A DNA stretch of 64,000 nucleotides from Galeruca laticollis (lineage: Eukaryota; Arthropoda; Insecta; Coleoptera; Chrysomelidae): NCBI GenBank assembly GCA_963921935.1, contig OY998175.1:152821309-152885308 (forward strand), in the 5' to 3' direction. The first letter of the stretch is position 1, and every line of letters starts with the position of its first letter. The notes beneath the pieces are model-generated. The model ran no database searches. It saw only the letters and a program-made list of their open reading frames with translations, and was not told where the DNA came from. A program made the translations under genes and the position numbers. Of the stretch, positions 1 to 10,790 are shown piece by piece.

Positions 1-1915
1 AATAAACATACCAACTGGATCAGATTCCGTGAAATAATTCAAAGCAAACTCGACATATTGGTCCCTCTAAAAACATCTGATACATTGATGATGCCGTTGA
101 ACATCTTACCACAACCATTCAGATTGCAGCATGGGAAGACATACCCAATTCTTCGACGCAAAATAAGTCCTTTATTGCCGACAAACGTCAAATAAAAACT
201 TTAGCAAAAACGGAAATTAAGAACAAATTGGCAAACTACAAGGTCATCAGGAACCAAAAGAAAATTTAATGCAGCTATTCGTGAAATAAAAATCCTGCCC
301 AACAGTTATAAAAATAACAGTAATCAAAATTATCTGAGGAACTTAACTGTATCCGTAAATTCTGACTATTCACTATGGAAGGCTACTAAGGAAATAAAGA
401 GACCTCAATTATACAATCCTCCCATTCGTACGCAAGATGGAAAATTGATGAAAAGTAACTCAGAAAAAGCCAAGTCATTTGCTGACCACCTGGAAGGATG
501 TATTTCAATCTCCCCTGACTTAACTCATTAACGATCCACAATCTAAAATTTCCGAGCTACTTGAATCACCAAATCAGCTTGAGCTCCCTTTAAAATACTT
601 TAAACTATCACAGATTTCCCAGGCCATCAAACAGTTGAATTTTAAAAAGTCACTCGACTATGATTTATTGACAGCAAAAATCTTATCTGGACTACCCAGT
701 AAGGGGCTGAAGATTTTGACTTACATTTTTGACCTCATAATTAGAACTGGGCATTTTGCAATTCAGTGGAAAACAGCGGAAATAATATTAATCGCAAAAC
801 CAGGTAAACCCTCGGAAGAAATAACATCCTACAGGCCCATAAGTCTACTACTTGTATTGTCCAAGTTATTTGAATCGCTATTAAAAGAGAGGCTAGAGCC
901 AATTTTTGAAGAACTCCAGATAATTCCTGTCTTCCAGTTTTGTTTTAGAAGACAACACACCACAGTTCAGCAAATTCATCGAATAGTTAAAAGAATCTCG
1001 CTAGATTTTGAAGAACAGAAATATTGTTCTGCTATGTTTCTATCTGGAACCCTGGGCTGATATATGAACTGAGAAAAGTACGCCCGTTAATTATTTTTGT
1101 ACCCTAAAATCTTACCTACACGACCGCAATTTCCGAGTAAAATACCTGAACAAAATTTCATCCCTCCACCCATTAATGCAGGTGTACCTCAAGGAAGTGT
1201 CTTTGTCCCCTCCTATGCCTCCTTTTCACAGCCGATCTACCAATGTCGTACCACTGTTGCGATTTTCCCTAATGATACAGCCAGCTATAACTTCACATGT
1301 AGAAGAAAATATGGCTTCACATCAACTGCAGACATGCGTACTCCAGAGCCAGTATTTTGGTTGATTAAATGGCGAATCAAAGTCAACGACAGTAAATCAG
1401 TACATGTGACTTTCACTAATCGTAAAAACACCTGCTCCCCGGTAAGATTAAATAATAGGTATCCAAATCCCACAGCGAGGAGAGGGGAAGTATATTGGCA
1501 TCCATTTGGATCATAGACTAATATGGAGGAAACACATATTCACGAAAACAAAGCAGCTGTGCTTAATGTTGCACAAACACTATTGGCCAATCGGTCCCAA
1601 ACCAGAGCTATCCTTAACAAATAAACTACTAATCTACAAAGTTATTTTCAAACCTGTTTGGACGTATGGATTAGATCTTTGGGGTTCAGCTTCCAACTCG
1701 ATCTTGGTTATTCTAGAAAGGTTCCAAGCTGAGATGCTCATGATTATGTGAAAGGACAATGGTTTGTACCTAACAACATAATTGCAAGATGTCTCAAAGT
1801 ACCAACAGTAAAAGAGGTAATTAGACAACAGTATGTAAAATAGCACAATTGGTGCAACATAGACGCCTGAAACGCGACTACCCAGTTGACTTTCTGTACC
1901 AAAAATATTCAACTA
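1..1915 (+). mobile_element. Jockey-like LINE remnant, 3' part
   Basis: The stretch reads as a decayed non-LTR retrotransposon on the plus strand, with short frames broken by stops and frameshifts. The first 500 bases give linker-type peptides such as NWIRFREIIQSKLD and SVNSDYSLWKATKEIKRP, typical of the region between endonuclease and reverse transcriptase in Jockey elements. RT blocks follow from about 613, and the C-terminal tail ends near 1912 with RRLKRDYPVDF-like residues. The start lies left of the window, so the true 5' end is unknown. No target-site duplication could be identified. Confidence 0.75.
613..1912 (+). pseudogene. Reverse transcriptase of a Jockey-type LINE, broken
   Basis: This would have made complementary DNA from the element's RNA. 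The first frame (635-1060) carries the RT entry blocks WKTAEIILIAKPGKPSEE, SYRPISLL and a LSKLFESLLKERL helix. A second frame (from about 1170) has NAGVPQGSV, the GVPQGS block before the catalytic YADD, which I cannot find intact. A third frame (1506-1751) reads LDxRLxWxxHI, NKLLIYK and KPVWTYGLDLWG, a hallmark of the Jockey C-terminus, continuing to residues like YVPNNIIARCLKVPTVKE before 1850. At least three frame changes separate these parts, so it is dead. The clade call rests on motif memory and is likely but not proved. Confidence 0.75.
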
Positions 1916-2079
1916 TAGAGTTGAATGTATCTGTACATATATTTTAGTGAATTTTCTTCAGACTAATACACGTTCGCTATGGTTGTAATTAAAATATAAC
2001 TAATGTAAATATAGGAATCAGTTGATGAACTGCTTTCTACAACACTTATTACACGAACACACGATTTACTTATTGTTTT

Positions 2080-2275
2080 ATTGTTTTCCGACGACCACTA
2101 TGAAATATGGCACATTTCATACAGTTTTCTCTTAGTGAAAATTTTAAATTGCAAACAATTTCAACACGGAAACAAACGAACGGCATACCCGTGTGAAATG
2201 AAAAATTTGAGAAATCTGATTGGCCGACGGCTGTACGTTTTTATTTTGCACACAGGTCGATGATTACCGATGTCT
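2080..2275 (+). repeat. Dispersed repeat, inverted partner at 12475-12660
   Basis: About 190 bases match 12475-12660 in reverse complement. Shared blocks include CGACGACCA, ATATGGCACAT, CATACAGTTTTC and CTGATTGGCCGAC. A short open frame here is not conserved in the other copy and is probably meaningless. The partner lies inside the degraded hAT at 11360-12774, so this may be a stray end of that hAT family. Confidence 0.6.
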
Positions 2276-2548
2276 ACATTTCAACACAATGGCATAATTA
2301 TTTTGTCCGCAGTTAGCCGAATGACATTTTAAATTTGACTTTTGAACCGTTAGCAAGTGAATATACTATTTTCTACAACTGTCAAAAAATGTTGACTTTC
2401 TTAAATCACTTGTATAGTCAAAACATCATCAGGTTAAATTTCGCACACTCGTGCGCGGAAGGTACAGCTTTACAAACCGATGGTGCACTAAATATACAAT
2501 GGCTTTGGTAAAAAAAGCACTAACTCTTTTAAAACTTTATATTTGAGA
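2276..2548. other. No gene seen
   Basis: AT-rich spacer between the LINE-related repeat and the first Gypsy LTR. No open frame with recognisable residues and no clear inverted repeat. Confidence 0.5.
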
Positions 2549-2552
2549 ATAT

Positions 2553-3021
2553 TGTAATCCTTTTCTTATTTAATTAAACAGTAAACGGGTGGGATAGACT
2601 TTAAACACACGGTATGGCTACTTACAAATTTATGTAAACGCTAAACTACTCACTAACACTTAATTTATATACACACAAACTTAATTATTAATTTATATCA
2701 ACACTTCACTGTTCGCTATTTCGGTGTATCTTGTTTATTTCACGAGATCACTTTATAAACTAAACTCTCTCACTGGTCGGTTCTTTATATATTAGTGTCT
2801 ATTTTACTAGATGATTCTAGATTACGGCCTACACAAAAACAATTGGCTCTCTGGCATTTTCTAGATAAGACAGGTCACAAAAACATGCCTAGATAAGATA
2901 AGATAGTCACAATCGTAAACAGTTCTAAGAAATCTCTGCGCATCCGCCATTATTTTAACTTTCATACATGGCTTAGACAGAGTCGGATTCAGGGACTATA
3001 CCAGTGTGCTGTTTCGTAACA
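2553..3021 (-). repeat. Gypsy 3' LTR (minus-strand copy)
   Basis: It starts TGTAAT and ends CGTAACA on the plus strand, so it is bounded by TG and CA. It matches the LTRs at 9165-9659, 49542-50002 and 53429-53893 through blocks such as AACGGGTGGGATA, TTTCTAGATAAGAC and CTTAGACAGAGTCGG. Length 469 bp. The pol reading frame ends inside this LTR at 2996. Confidence 0.85.
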
Positions 3022-3650
3022 TAACCCCCTCCTTAAATGAAAGTTCCGCCTGGAACTTTTGTGTAGCCGAGACTGGATGTTTGAATCGGCAACTGGCCCC
3101 ATTTCTACACTTTCCGATCTTATGGAAATAGCAGGGCACCGTCATCATCGGATACTGATAACGGGGGTTGTAGCTGCAATCTGGACACCGGTATCTTGGA
3201 AGATTACCTCTACCATGTTCCTGATGACTCGCCAATCCAATGGTTACTAACACATGGTCTCGGAGGTTTCGAAGTGCTTCCCACACATCGCGGTAGATAG
3301 ATCGATCTTGAAATTCATTTTTAGTTACCACGTAGAAGACGTATCGCGAATTATGTTTCAGTTTCAGTGTCTTGCCAGGGGCTGGAATCTGGTCTTGAAG
3401 TTTTTCTAATTGCCCGAACTTCTCTCGAAAGACGGATGCCAACGGTGCGTTCTTGATACGGGCGGGGATGTTGTATGCCAGTGAATAATCTTCCGGGAGA
3501 GTGAACAAATCTTGTCGTTGTTCTGAAGTGACTCCATAGCTATCCCGGTACCTCCATACGAGCCCATAAATTCATCGAAGGTAGGGTCAGACACATCTCA
3601 AATACGGTTTACTCCTTTCTCTAGGTCATGGTCTCCTACGAATGGCGCTA
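2996..3650 (-). pseudogene. Gypsy pol C-terminal extension: macro domain and CCCH finger (copy 1)
   Basis: On the minus strand the frame reads LPEDYSLAYNIPARIKN, then FREKFGQLEKL, then RYVFYVVTKNEF and RDVWEALRNLRDH. This order matches macro domains of the OARD1 (TARG1) type, which bind or hydrolyse ADP-ribose. It then reads CYFHKIGKCRNGASCRFKH, a C-x7-C-x5-C-x3-H zinc finger. Relative to the other copies, about 50 bases are missing after LRDH, removing the MPKIASNQLDW segment and shifting the frame, so this macro domain is damaged. The finger is back in the original frame. The stop lies about 25 bases inside the LTR. Confidence 0.7.
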
Positions 3651-4310
3651 GTCGGTTTTGGTGAACTGCTTTTGGTTTTCCGTTGGGATCTTGCTTATGC
3701 GATATATAACATCATTGATCCTTTTCTTGATTAAGTATGAACCTTCCCAGGATTTTTGTAATTTTGGAGATAATGCTTTTCTCCTCGTCGGGTTGTGTAA
3801 CCATACTTTGTCCCCTTCTTTAAAACCGCCTACTGTGGCCTGCGTGTCGTACCGACTTTTCATTCTGTCGCTGGCAACTTTGAGATTTGTTCGAACTAAT
3901 TCATGAATATCGTCCAGTCTTCTTCTCAATTGTATCACGTAGTCTTCTCCTGCTAGATCTTCTCCAGGCCGACAGCCAAATTCCAGGTCACAAGGAAGCC
4001 TCATTCCACGTCCAAACAGGATTTCGCATGTGTTTCATAGTTTCACCCGTGGACTCATTGATGGCATATCGATAAGCCTATGCAAATAGGGAAAGATATT
4101 GGTCCCAATCTTTCTGATGGCTGGAAACTACTTTGGACAGGTATTTATCCAATAGTCCTGTTCATTCTCTCGACCATTCCATCTGACTGTGGATGTAATG
4201 CTGTTGTCCTGGTCTTCTTCATTCCCAGCTTGTCGCAAATCTCCTGGAATAGATGGCTTTCAAAATTTCTTCCCTGGTCACTGTGGACTTCCAAGGGCAC
4301 TCCATATCAG
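3651..4310 (-). pseudogene. Gypsy integrase, C-terminal half (copy 1)
   Basis: Minus-strand residues run from YGVPLEVHSDQGRNF (the second catalytic aspartate, intact here) through HPQSDGMVERMNR (catalytic glutamate) to the C-terminal region EGDKVWLHNP and KKRINDVIYRISKIP. Integrase inserts the double-stranded cDNA into the genome. Everything upstream (zinc-binding HHCC domain, first aspartate) is absent because the piece is fused to the opposite-strand copy at 4310/4311. Frameshifts near 4020 and 3660 break it further. Confidence 0.85.
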
Positions 4311-5043
4311 AAACACAACCCAAGACAGATGATATTGGCAGTTTTACCGAGTCAAGGCCCCAACGTTCGACGGAAAGACATCGTGGACCAATTATATGAA
4401 ACAGTTTGAAGCAGCCGTTAGAGTGAATAATTGGTCCGATAAGGAGAAAGCAGTGAACCTAACTATAGCGCTTCGGGAAGATGCCTTAGATGTACTTCAG
4501 ACGATACCGCTTGAAGAAACGGATGACTTCGAGCTGCTGAAGAAGAGGTTGGACATGCGATACGGTCACGAACATCTAGAACATTTGTACCAGTCCCAGC
4601 TGAAGAACTGAAGGCAGAAACGTGACGAAGCCCTTCAAGAGTAGGAAGTGGATATTGCCCGACTCGTTCGATTTGCTTATCAGTCAGCACCAGAGAACAT
4701 GATCGAATGTCTGGGCATCCAGGTCTTTATTGATGGCTTACGTGACCCCGATTTGCAGAGGACGCTTTGTTTAGCCCATACGAAAACATTAGTCGACGCA
4801 TTGACAGCTGCTCTTGAATATGAAGCAGCAACGAAGGCTTCAGGATATAACAAAATTAGGACCATCCAAGAAGAAGGTGACGAAGACAGATTTTACCAGT
4901 TCGTCAGTTTAATAAAAAGTATGATGGACAAGAAGCCGAGAAAGATCAGATGCTGGAATTGTAGCGAGCTATGGCATGTACGTAGTTCGTGTGAGCGCCC
5001 CAAGACTCCTGCAAACCAAGAACCCCAATCACAGGAAAACTAG
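4311..5043 (+). pseudogene. Gypsy gag, capsid and zinc knuckle (copy 2, N-terminus lost)
   Basis: The capsid part reads FEAAVRVNNWSDKEKAVNL, LREDALDVLQTIP and KRLDMRYGHEHLEHLY, followed by LGIQVFIDGLRDPDLQRTL, a retrotransposon-gag pattern. A zinc knuckle CWNCSELWHVRSSC (CCHC) follows at about 4950-4995; it would bind RNA during packaging. In-frame stops at about 4609 and 4642 kill it. The SAP and coiled-coil N-terminus present in the 52845-53384 copy is missing here because of the head-to-head fusion. Confidence 0.85.
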
Positions 5044-5079
5044 AACGGGTCGGCTACGACGGGGCAGCACCGACCCATG

Positions 5080-5810
5080 ATCGTTCCAAAGACCCTCTCA
5101 TACTGATAGCTTCGCTCAGATGTCGCAACGACAGTGTATATGTAGATGGCGAAGTGAAAGGCAATATATATAATCTGCTAGTAGACACTGGAGCAACTAG
5201 AACCATTATACGAGCAGAAATAATAAAATTTACCAACGAGACTGCGACTGCGGACCGCCACAGGTGAGAGTGCCAACGTTCACGGTGAGACACAAATCCA
5301 ATTGGTAATTGGCGCAGAAAAGTTTATGCATACGGTAATCGTAGCTGACATTGAAGAATACGTGATTTTGGGAATGGACGTAATGAATGTACATAGTTTC
5401 CAATTAGACTTTAGAAACAGAACCATCAAAGTGGGTTCCGAGGAGGTATTGGCAGCTGTACAGGAAGATACCGTTCTACCTGCATGAAGCGAAACCATGA
5501 TAGTAGCACGGCTACAGGGAATCTTGGAGGAAGGTACACCGGTGATGATGGAGCCAAGGAACCAGGACGAAGAAGTTGGCAAAGGAGTACTAATTGGAAA
5601 AGGATTGGTTACGTCGGCGAAAGAGATCCGAGTACGTGTGATAAACGTGAATGATTACCCAGTTACCATCAAGAAGGAAACCAGGATTGGATCCTGCGTA
5701 CCAGTGACGTCTATAGTTCGTCAAACAACGACCACTGGCAATTCTAATGCCAGATTCGAACATATGTTATCAGTAGCTGGTCAATCCTTAAATCGAGCTG
5801 AAAAAAGAGA
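5080..5810 (+). pseudogene. Gypsy protease region (copy 2)
   Basis: The retropepsin motif LLVDTGATRTII lies near 5180-5215; DTGA carries the active-site aspartate that cuts Gag-Pol. After a frameshift near 5265 the second half continues with VIVADIEEYVILGMDVM (the ILG block of retropepsins) near 5335-5385. A stop at about 5485 is followed by another frame whose QQ-free linker leads into RT. The linker is a normal part of pol. Broken by at least two lesions. Confidence 0.75.
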
Positions 5811-7150
5811 ATGAGTGAATTTCTTTTGCAGTATCAAGACCTATTCGTACCAAAAGGAGTAAACACTGGTAGAACATCAGCCGTCAAACACAAAATCGAT
5901 ACTGGTAATGCCAAGCCAATTAGGCAATCAGCTCGAAGACTTCCTCGAGCGAAGAGAAAGGAAGCTGAAAGAATAATTCGAGAGATGGCTGAAGAAAAAG
6001 TAATAGAACCATCTACTAGTCCATGGAAGCCTCCAGTAGTGCTCGTCAAGAAAAAGGATGGAACTACGAGATTCTGCGTGGATTATCGCCAGCTAAACAA
6101 CGTGATGAAGAAAACCAGCTATCCTCTGCCGCGAATTGACGATACGCTAGATACTTTGGCCGACAGCAAACTGTTTTTCACCTTGGACCTGAAGTCTGGT
6201 TATTGGTAAGTGGAAATAGACCCAGAAGACAAAGAGAAGACTGCTTTTACCACCGGATCTGGATTATGGCAATTCAACTTCATGCCATTCGGGCTCTGTA
6301 ATGCGCCTGCGACATTTGAAAGACTCATGGAAAATGTCTTGAGAGGGTTGTCTTGGAAGACATGCCTGGTCTATTTGGACGACATCGTAGTACTGGGGAA
6401 CACATTTGACGAACACCCGAAGAATTTGGAAGACGTATTCAAACGACCCCAAGCTGCCCAGGTCATGTTAAACCTGAAGAAATGTCAGCTGTTCCAAAAC
6501 CGAGTCAACTATCTAGGTCATATAGTGAGCAATGAAGGAGTGGCGGTGGATCCAGAGAAAATTGCTTCCATCCAGCAATGGCCGCAACCAACCGACAAAC
6601 ATCAAATTAGGAGATTCCTTGGGCTTTGCACGTATTATAGAAGATTTATCAGAAAGTTTGGAGATATTGCCAAGCCTCTAACTCGACTTACAGAAGAATC
6701 AAGAGCTTTCCAATGGGACGAAGACTGTCAAACGGCTTTTGAAACGGCATTTAACCTCGGCGCCGATATTAGGATATCCATTACTAGAGGGAGACTTTAT
6801 TCTTGACGCTGACGCAAGCAACGTAGGAATTGGTGGAGTGCTCTTACAGATCCAAGGAGGGCAAGAAAGAGTGCTGGGATATTTCAGTAAAGTCCTCTCC
6901 AAACCAGAACGAAACTACTGCGTCACAAGAAGAAAACTTTTGGTGGTAGTGAAGCCCGTGGAACACTTTGACGTTTTTAATCCGGACTGATCATGCAGCA
7001 CTCAAGTGGTTGATGCAGTTCAAGAATCCCGAGGGCCAGATCGCTAGATGGATTGACCGACTTCAAGAGTACGACTTCAACATCGAACATCAAGCTGGTG
7101 TGAGTCACCGAAATTACGACTCCCTGTCCAGACGGCCGTGCCCAACAGAC
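5811..7150 (+). pseudogene. Gypsy reverse transcriptase and RNase H (copy 2)
   Basis: RT blocks appear in order: EPSTSPWKPPVVLVKKKDG, RFCVDYRQLNN, LDLKSGYW, NFMPFGLCNAPATFERLM and LVYLDDIVVLG, the last holding the catalytic YLDD near 6370. The thumb reads GHIVSNEGVAVDPEKI and FLGLCTYYRRFI. RNase H follows with LDADASNVGIGGVL and FLIRTDHAALKWL, of the Ty3/Gypsy type. A glutamine codon after SGYW has become TAA (6208-6210), and frameshifts occur near 6740 and 6975, so no full polyprotein can be made. Otherwise conservation is good, which suggests moderate age. Confidence 0.9.
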
Positions 7151-8520
7151 TGCTCCCACTGCAACAAGGCGGATTCTAGGGAAGCTGCAGTTTCAAAAGC
7201 TACAGTAGTCAATGAAGAATGGTCACCCAGCAGGATCAGAGAAGATCAGGAGAATCATCCTTGCCTAAAGAAGACTCGGCAATGGAAGGAAGAAAATCGG
7301 CGACCTACCTGGCAGGAAGTGTCTAGATTTTCACCGAAACTCAAGGCGTATTGGGCTCAGTGGGACTCCCTTGTCCTGGAAGAAGGGCTGTTCAAAAGAG
7401 TCCTTGAAAACGATGATGGTTCCGAGATGAGGAGACAGCTAGTTATCCCTAGCACGAGAGTAGCTGAGGTACTGAAGAAGTTACACGACAGTCCATCGGG
7501 AGGTCATCTGGGAGTGAAGAAAACCCTTCAGCGAGTCCGTGAAAGGTTTTATTGGATGAACAGCTCCGACGATGTGAATGACTGGTGTAAGAAATCTACG
7601 ACTTGTGCTACGAGTAATGAACCACATCGCAAGAGAAAGGCACATATGAAACAGTATAATGTTGGAAGCCCTTTCGAAAGGATTGCTTTAGATATCGCTG
7701 GACCATTTCCGACGACAGAAAATGGTAGTAAATTCATACTGGTTGTAATGGATTATTTCACAAAGTGGGTGGAAATTTACGCTATCCCGAACCAAGAGGC
7801 CACAACTGTCGCGGATGTATTGGTGAAATAATTTATCAGCCGATATGGAGTGCCATTGGAAGTTCACAGTTACCAGGGAAGAAATTTCGAAAGCCATCTA
7901 TTCCAGGAGATATGCGACAAGCTGGGAATGAAGAAGACCAGGACAATAGCATTACATCCACAATCAGATGGAATGGCCGAGAGAATGAACAGGACTATTG
8001 GAAAATACCTATCCAAAGTAGTTTCCAGCCATCAGAGAGATTGGGACCAGTATCTTTCCCTATTCGCATTGGTTTATCGATCTGCCCACAATGAGTCCAC
8101 GGGTGAAACACCTGCGAAAATCCTGTTTGGACGTGAAATGAGGCTTCCTTGTGACCTGGAGTTTGGCTGTCGGCCTGGAAAAGATCTAGCAGGAGAAGAC
8201 TACGTGATCCAATTGATAAGAAGGCTGGACGATATTCATGAATTAGTTCGAACAAATCTTCAAGTTGCCAGCGACAGTATGAAAAGTCGGTAAATCACGC
8301 AGGTCACAGAAGGCGGTTGTAAAGAAGGGGACAAAGTATGGTTACACAACCGGATGAGGAGAAAAGTATTTTCTACAAAAAAAATCCTGGGAAGATCCAT
8401 AAAAATCAAGAAAAGGATCAATGATGTTATATATCGCATAAGCAAGATCCCCAACGGAAAACCAAAAGTAGTTCACCAAAACCGACTAGCGCCATTCGAA
8501 GGAGACCATGACCTAGAGAA
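7151..8520 (+). pseudogene. Gypsy integrase (copy 2)
   Basis: The zinc-binding HHCC domain is visible as LHDSPSGGHLGVKK then CKKSTTCATS (about 7480-7610). The core has LDIAGPF (first aspartate), EVHSYQGRNFES near 7860 and DGMAERMNR (glutamate). The second catalytic aspartate, expected in SDQG, is a tyrosine here, so the copy could not integrate DNA itself. Stops occur at about 7829 and 8291. The C-terminal GPY-like region KPKVVHQNRLAPF runs straight on in frame into the macro-domain extension. Confidence 0.88.
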
Positions 8521-9190
8521 AGGAGTAAACCATATTCGAGATGTTTCTGACCCTACCTTCGATGAATTTATGGCCGCGTATGGAGGTACCGGGAAAGCTA
8601 GATATGGAGTCACTTCAGAACAACGACAACATTTGTTCACTCTCCCGGATGATTATTCACTGGCATAGAACATCCCCGCCCGTCTCAAGAACGTACGAGG
8701 GTTGGCATTCGTCTTTCGTAAGAAGTTCGGGCAGTTAGAAAAACTTGAAGACCAGATGCCAGCCCCTGGCAAGATACTGAAACATAATTCTCGGTACGTC
8801 TTTTACGTGGTAACTTAAAATGAACTTCAAGATCGATCTACCTGCCGCAATGTGTGGGAAGCACTTCGAAACCTCCGAGACCATGTGTTAGAATCCAGCG
8901 TGAAGAAGCTGGCTATGCCTAAGATAGTGAGTAACCAGTTGGATTGGCGAATCATCAGGAACATGGTGGAGATTATCTTTCAAGATACCGGTGTCCAGAT
9001 ATTAATTTGCAGCTACAACCCCTGTTATCAGTATCCGATGAAGACGTTGCCCTGCTATTTCCATAAGATCGGAAAGTGTAGAAATGGGGCCAGCTGCCGA
9101 TTCAAACATACAGTCTCGGCTACACAAAAGTTCCAGGAGGAACTGCCATTTAAGGAGGGGGTAATGTTCCGAAACAGTACACTGGTATAG
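8521..9190 (+). pseudogene. Gypsy pol C-terminal extension: OARD1-like macro domain and CCCH finger (copy 2)
   Basis: Best copy of the extension. The frame follows integrase without a break: RDVSDPTFDEFM, then LPDDYSLA, NIPARLKNVRGLA, FRKKFGQLEKLEDQ, RYVFYVVT, VWEALRNLRDHVLESSVKK, LAMPKIVSNQLDWRIIRNM. This is the fold order of TARG1/OARD1 macro domains, which remove ADP-ribose from proteins. The lysine after VVT aligned to the TARG1 nucleophile is present in copies 1 and 3 but is a stop here (TAA at 8816-8818). The loop usually reading GCGLD is shortened, so catalysis is doubtful. The CCCH finger CYFHKIGKCRNGASCRFKH lies at about 9049-9108. The final stop is inside the LTR. Confidence 0.75.
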
Positions 9191-9659
9191 TCCCTCAATC
9201 AGACTCTGTCTAAGCCATGTATGCAAATTAAAAGTATGGCGGATGCGCGGGGGTTTCTTATAATTGTTTACGATTGTGACTATCTTATCTAATTGTTTTT
9301 GTGACCAGTCTTATCTAGAAAATGCGAGAGCCAATTGCTTTTTTGTGTAAGCCGCAATCTAGAATTATCTAGTAAAAAGGCACTAATATATAAAGGACCG
9401 ACCAGCAATTCAGTTTAGTTGATAAAGTGATCTCGACGAATAAACACGAATACGCCGAAATAGCGAACAGTAAAGTGTTGATATAAATTAATAATTAAGG
9501 TTGTGTGTATATAAATTTAATTTAAGTGAATAGTTAAGTGTATGTAAATTAAGTTTTAGTGAGTAGTTTGGTGTTTAAATAAATTCGTAAGTAGCCATAC
9601 CGTGTGTTTAAAGTTTATCCCACCCGTTTACTGTTTAAATAAATAAGAAAAACATTACC
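9165..9659 (+). repeat. Gypsy 3' LTR (plus-strand copy)
   Basis: It starts TGTTCCGAAACAG and ends AAACATTACC (last base probably A originally). It matches the other three LTRs of the family in reverse orientation. A TATA-like TATATAAAGG lies near 9389 and AATAAA motifs near 9440 and 9580. Followed by ATAT, the same four bases that precede the inverted partner LTR at 2553. Confidence 0.85.
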
Positions 9660-9663
9660 ATAT

Positions 9664-10790
9664 GTAATGTATGTACCTATAGAGTCGAATTATTGGATCC
9701 TCAGATTAACAAATAAAATAGATATGTTTGTTTTGATTTTTTCTTGCCCCAAATATCGTGTCACATTCTAAGCTCACTGGCAGACACTGCGTATATTTAC
9801 AAAGTCTCTTTAGTTCCAGGAAACATGAAATTAGAAGTTTAATTGAAAATTTGTTAAAAAGTTATGCAAATAAAAAAAGTCATACTAATTTATGCATTTG
9901 AGTCGCTGCTCTTAAAATTAATTAATAGTACTTGAATTTTATTTAATAAAGGAATATTCTTATATAAATTTCAAACAAGTATTTGTTGTAAACTTAGATA
10001 CCTTTATGGTTATAACTAAAAGTGGCAACATATTGGTCAAAATTTCAGTATCTCTTTTATGTGTCAAGCGTAACCTACTTTGTAGTTTTGTTTAATTACC
10101 ACATAAAAATAGATGCAAATATCGTCAGATTGTCCTCGATGATAATTTCGAATTCCTGTAGTATTGTAGTAAATAATGTCAAACCTGGTTTGTTTATACG
10201 AGCGCCATTACGACTAGAGAGTAAAGATTCAGTTCTTTCGTTTTGATGTGTTTTTCAAGACTTTTAGTGTCAAAATAAACTTTTAAGTTAATTAATTTAA
10301 TTGAGTGAATGAAACGACGAGTAGGTACTCAGTGTGTATTTATTATTAAAATTGAGCTAAGCGCTTTCGGCCATTAGGCCATTCTCAAAGCTGTCGTCAT
10401 AAAAAATCCAGGTGTCAAAAAATCCAATGCATACAGAATGGATAAATGTATGATGTTACAACATTATTGAAATAAAATGATTAAATAGATTAAAAATACC
10501 CTTTCAAGAGGGTGTACAATTATATTTCACATAATTGTATGTAAAAAATTATACTATACTAAGGAATCCCTTTTTTCAAAGTAAAGTACTAGAAAAAAAT
10601 GTTGCGTTAAAACTAATAGCCTCGTCACATAAGGTGAAGTCATGTGCTGGATACATCAACTGGTTTTTATCAAGTTTGTAACGAAGTTACATTTTCAACG
10701 ACCGGGCAAAAGCACAATATTCCGTATAATATGAAATAAAGCATTCGAACACTGTATTTCTCCGTCCGTATCGATACAATGTAATATAAA
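9664..10790. other. No gene seen
   Basis: AT-rich DNA. A 74-residue frame at 10022-10246 has no recognisable residues. Near 10363-10400 there is a small GC-rich inverted repeat (CTTTCGGCCATTAGGCCATT); I cannot assign it to an element. Confidence 0.5.

Larger units (their letters stand above)
2553..9659. mobile_element. Composite Ty3/Gypsy: two copies joined head to head
   Basis: Left part (2553-4310) is the 3' portion of a Gypsy element on the minus strand: LTR, CCCH finger, macro domain, half an integrase. At 4310/4311 it meets a plus-strand copy running from mid-gag to its 3' LTR (4311-9659). Neither copy keeps a 5' LTR, so the only LTRs are the outer ones, in opposite orientation. The bases just outside are ATAT on both sides (2549-2552 and 9660-9663). 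The related copy at 49542-53893 also has a 4-bp duplication. The halves differ at many positions, so this is not a recent perfect duplication. Confidence 0.8.

Noticed and set aside
2081..2263. Small protein-coding gene
   Set aside because: Lies in a dispersed repeat and is not open in the partner copy at 12475-12660.
3059..3250. Plus-strand frame opposite the CCCH/macro ORF
   Set aside because: Antisense shadow of the Gypsy pol extension; residues have no meaning.
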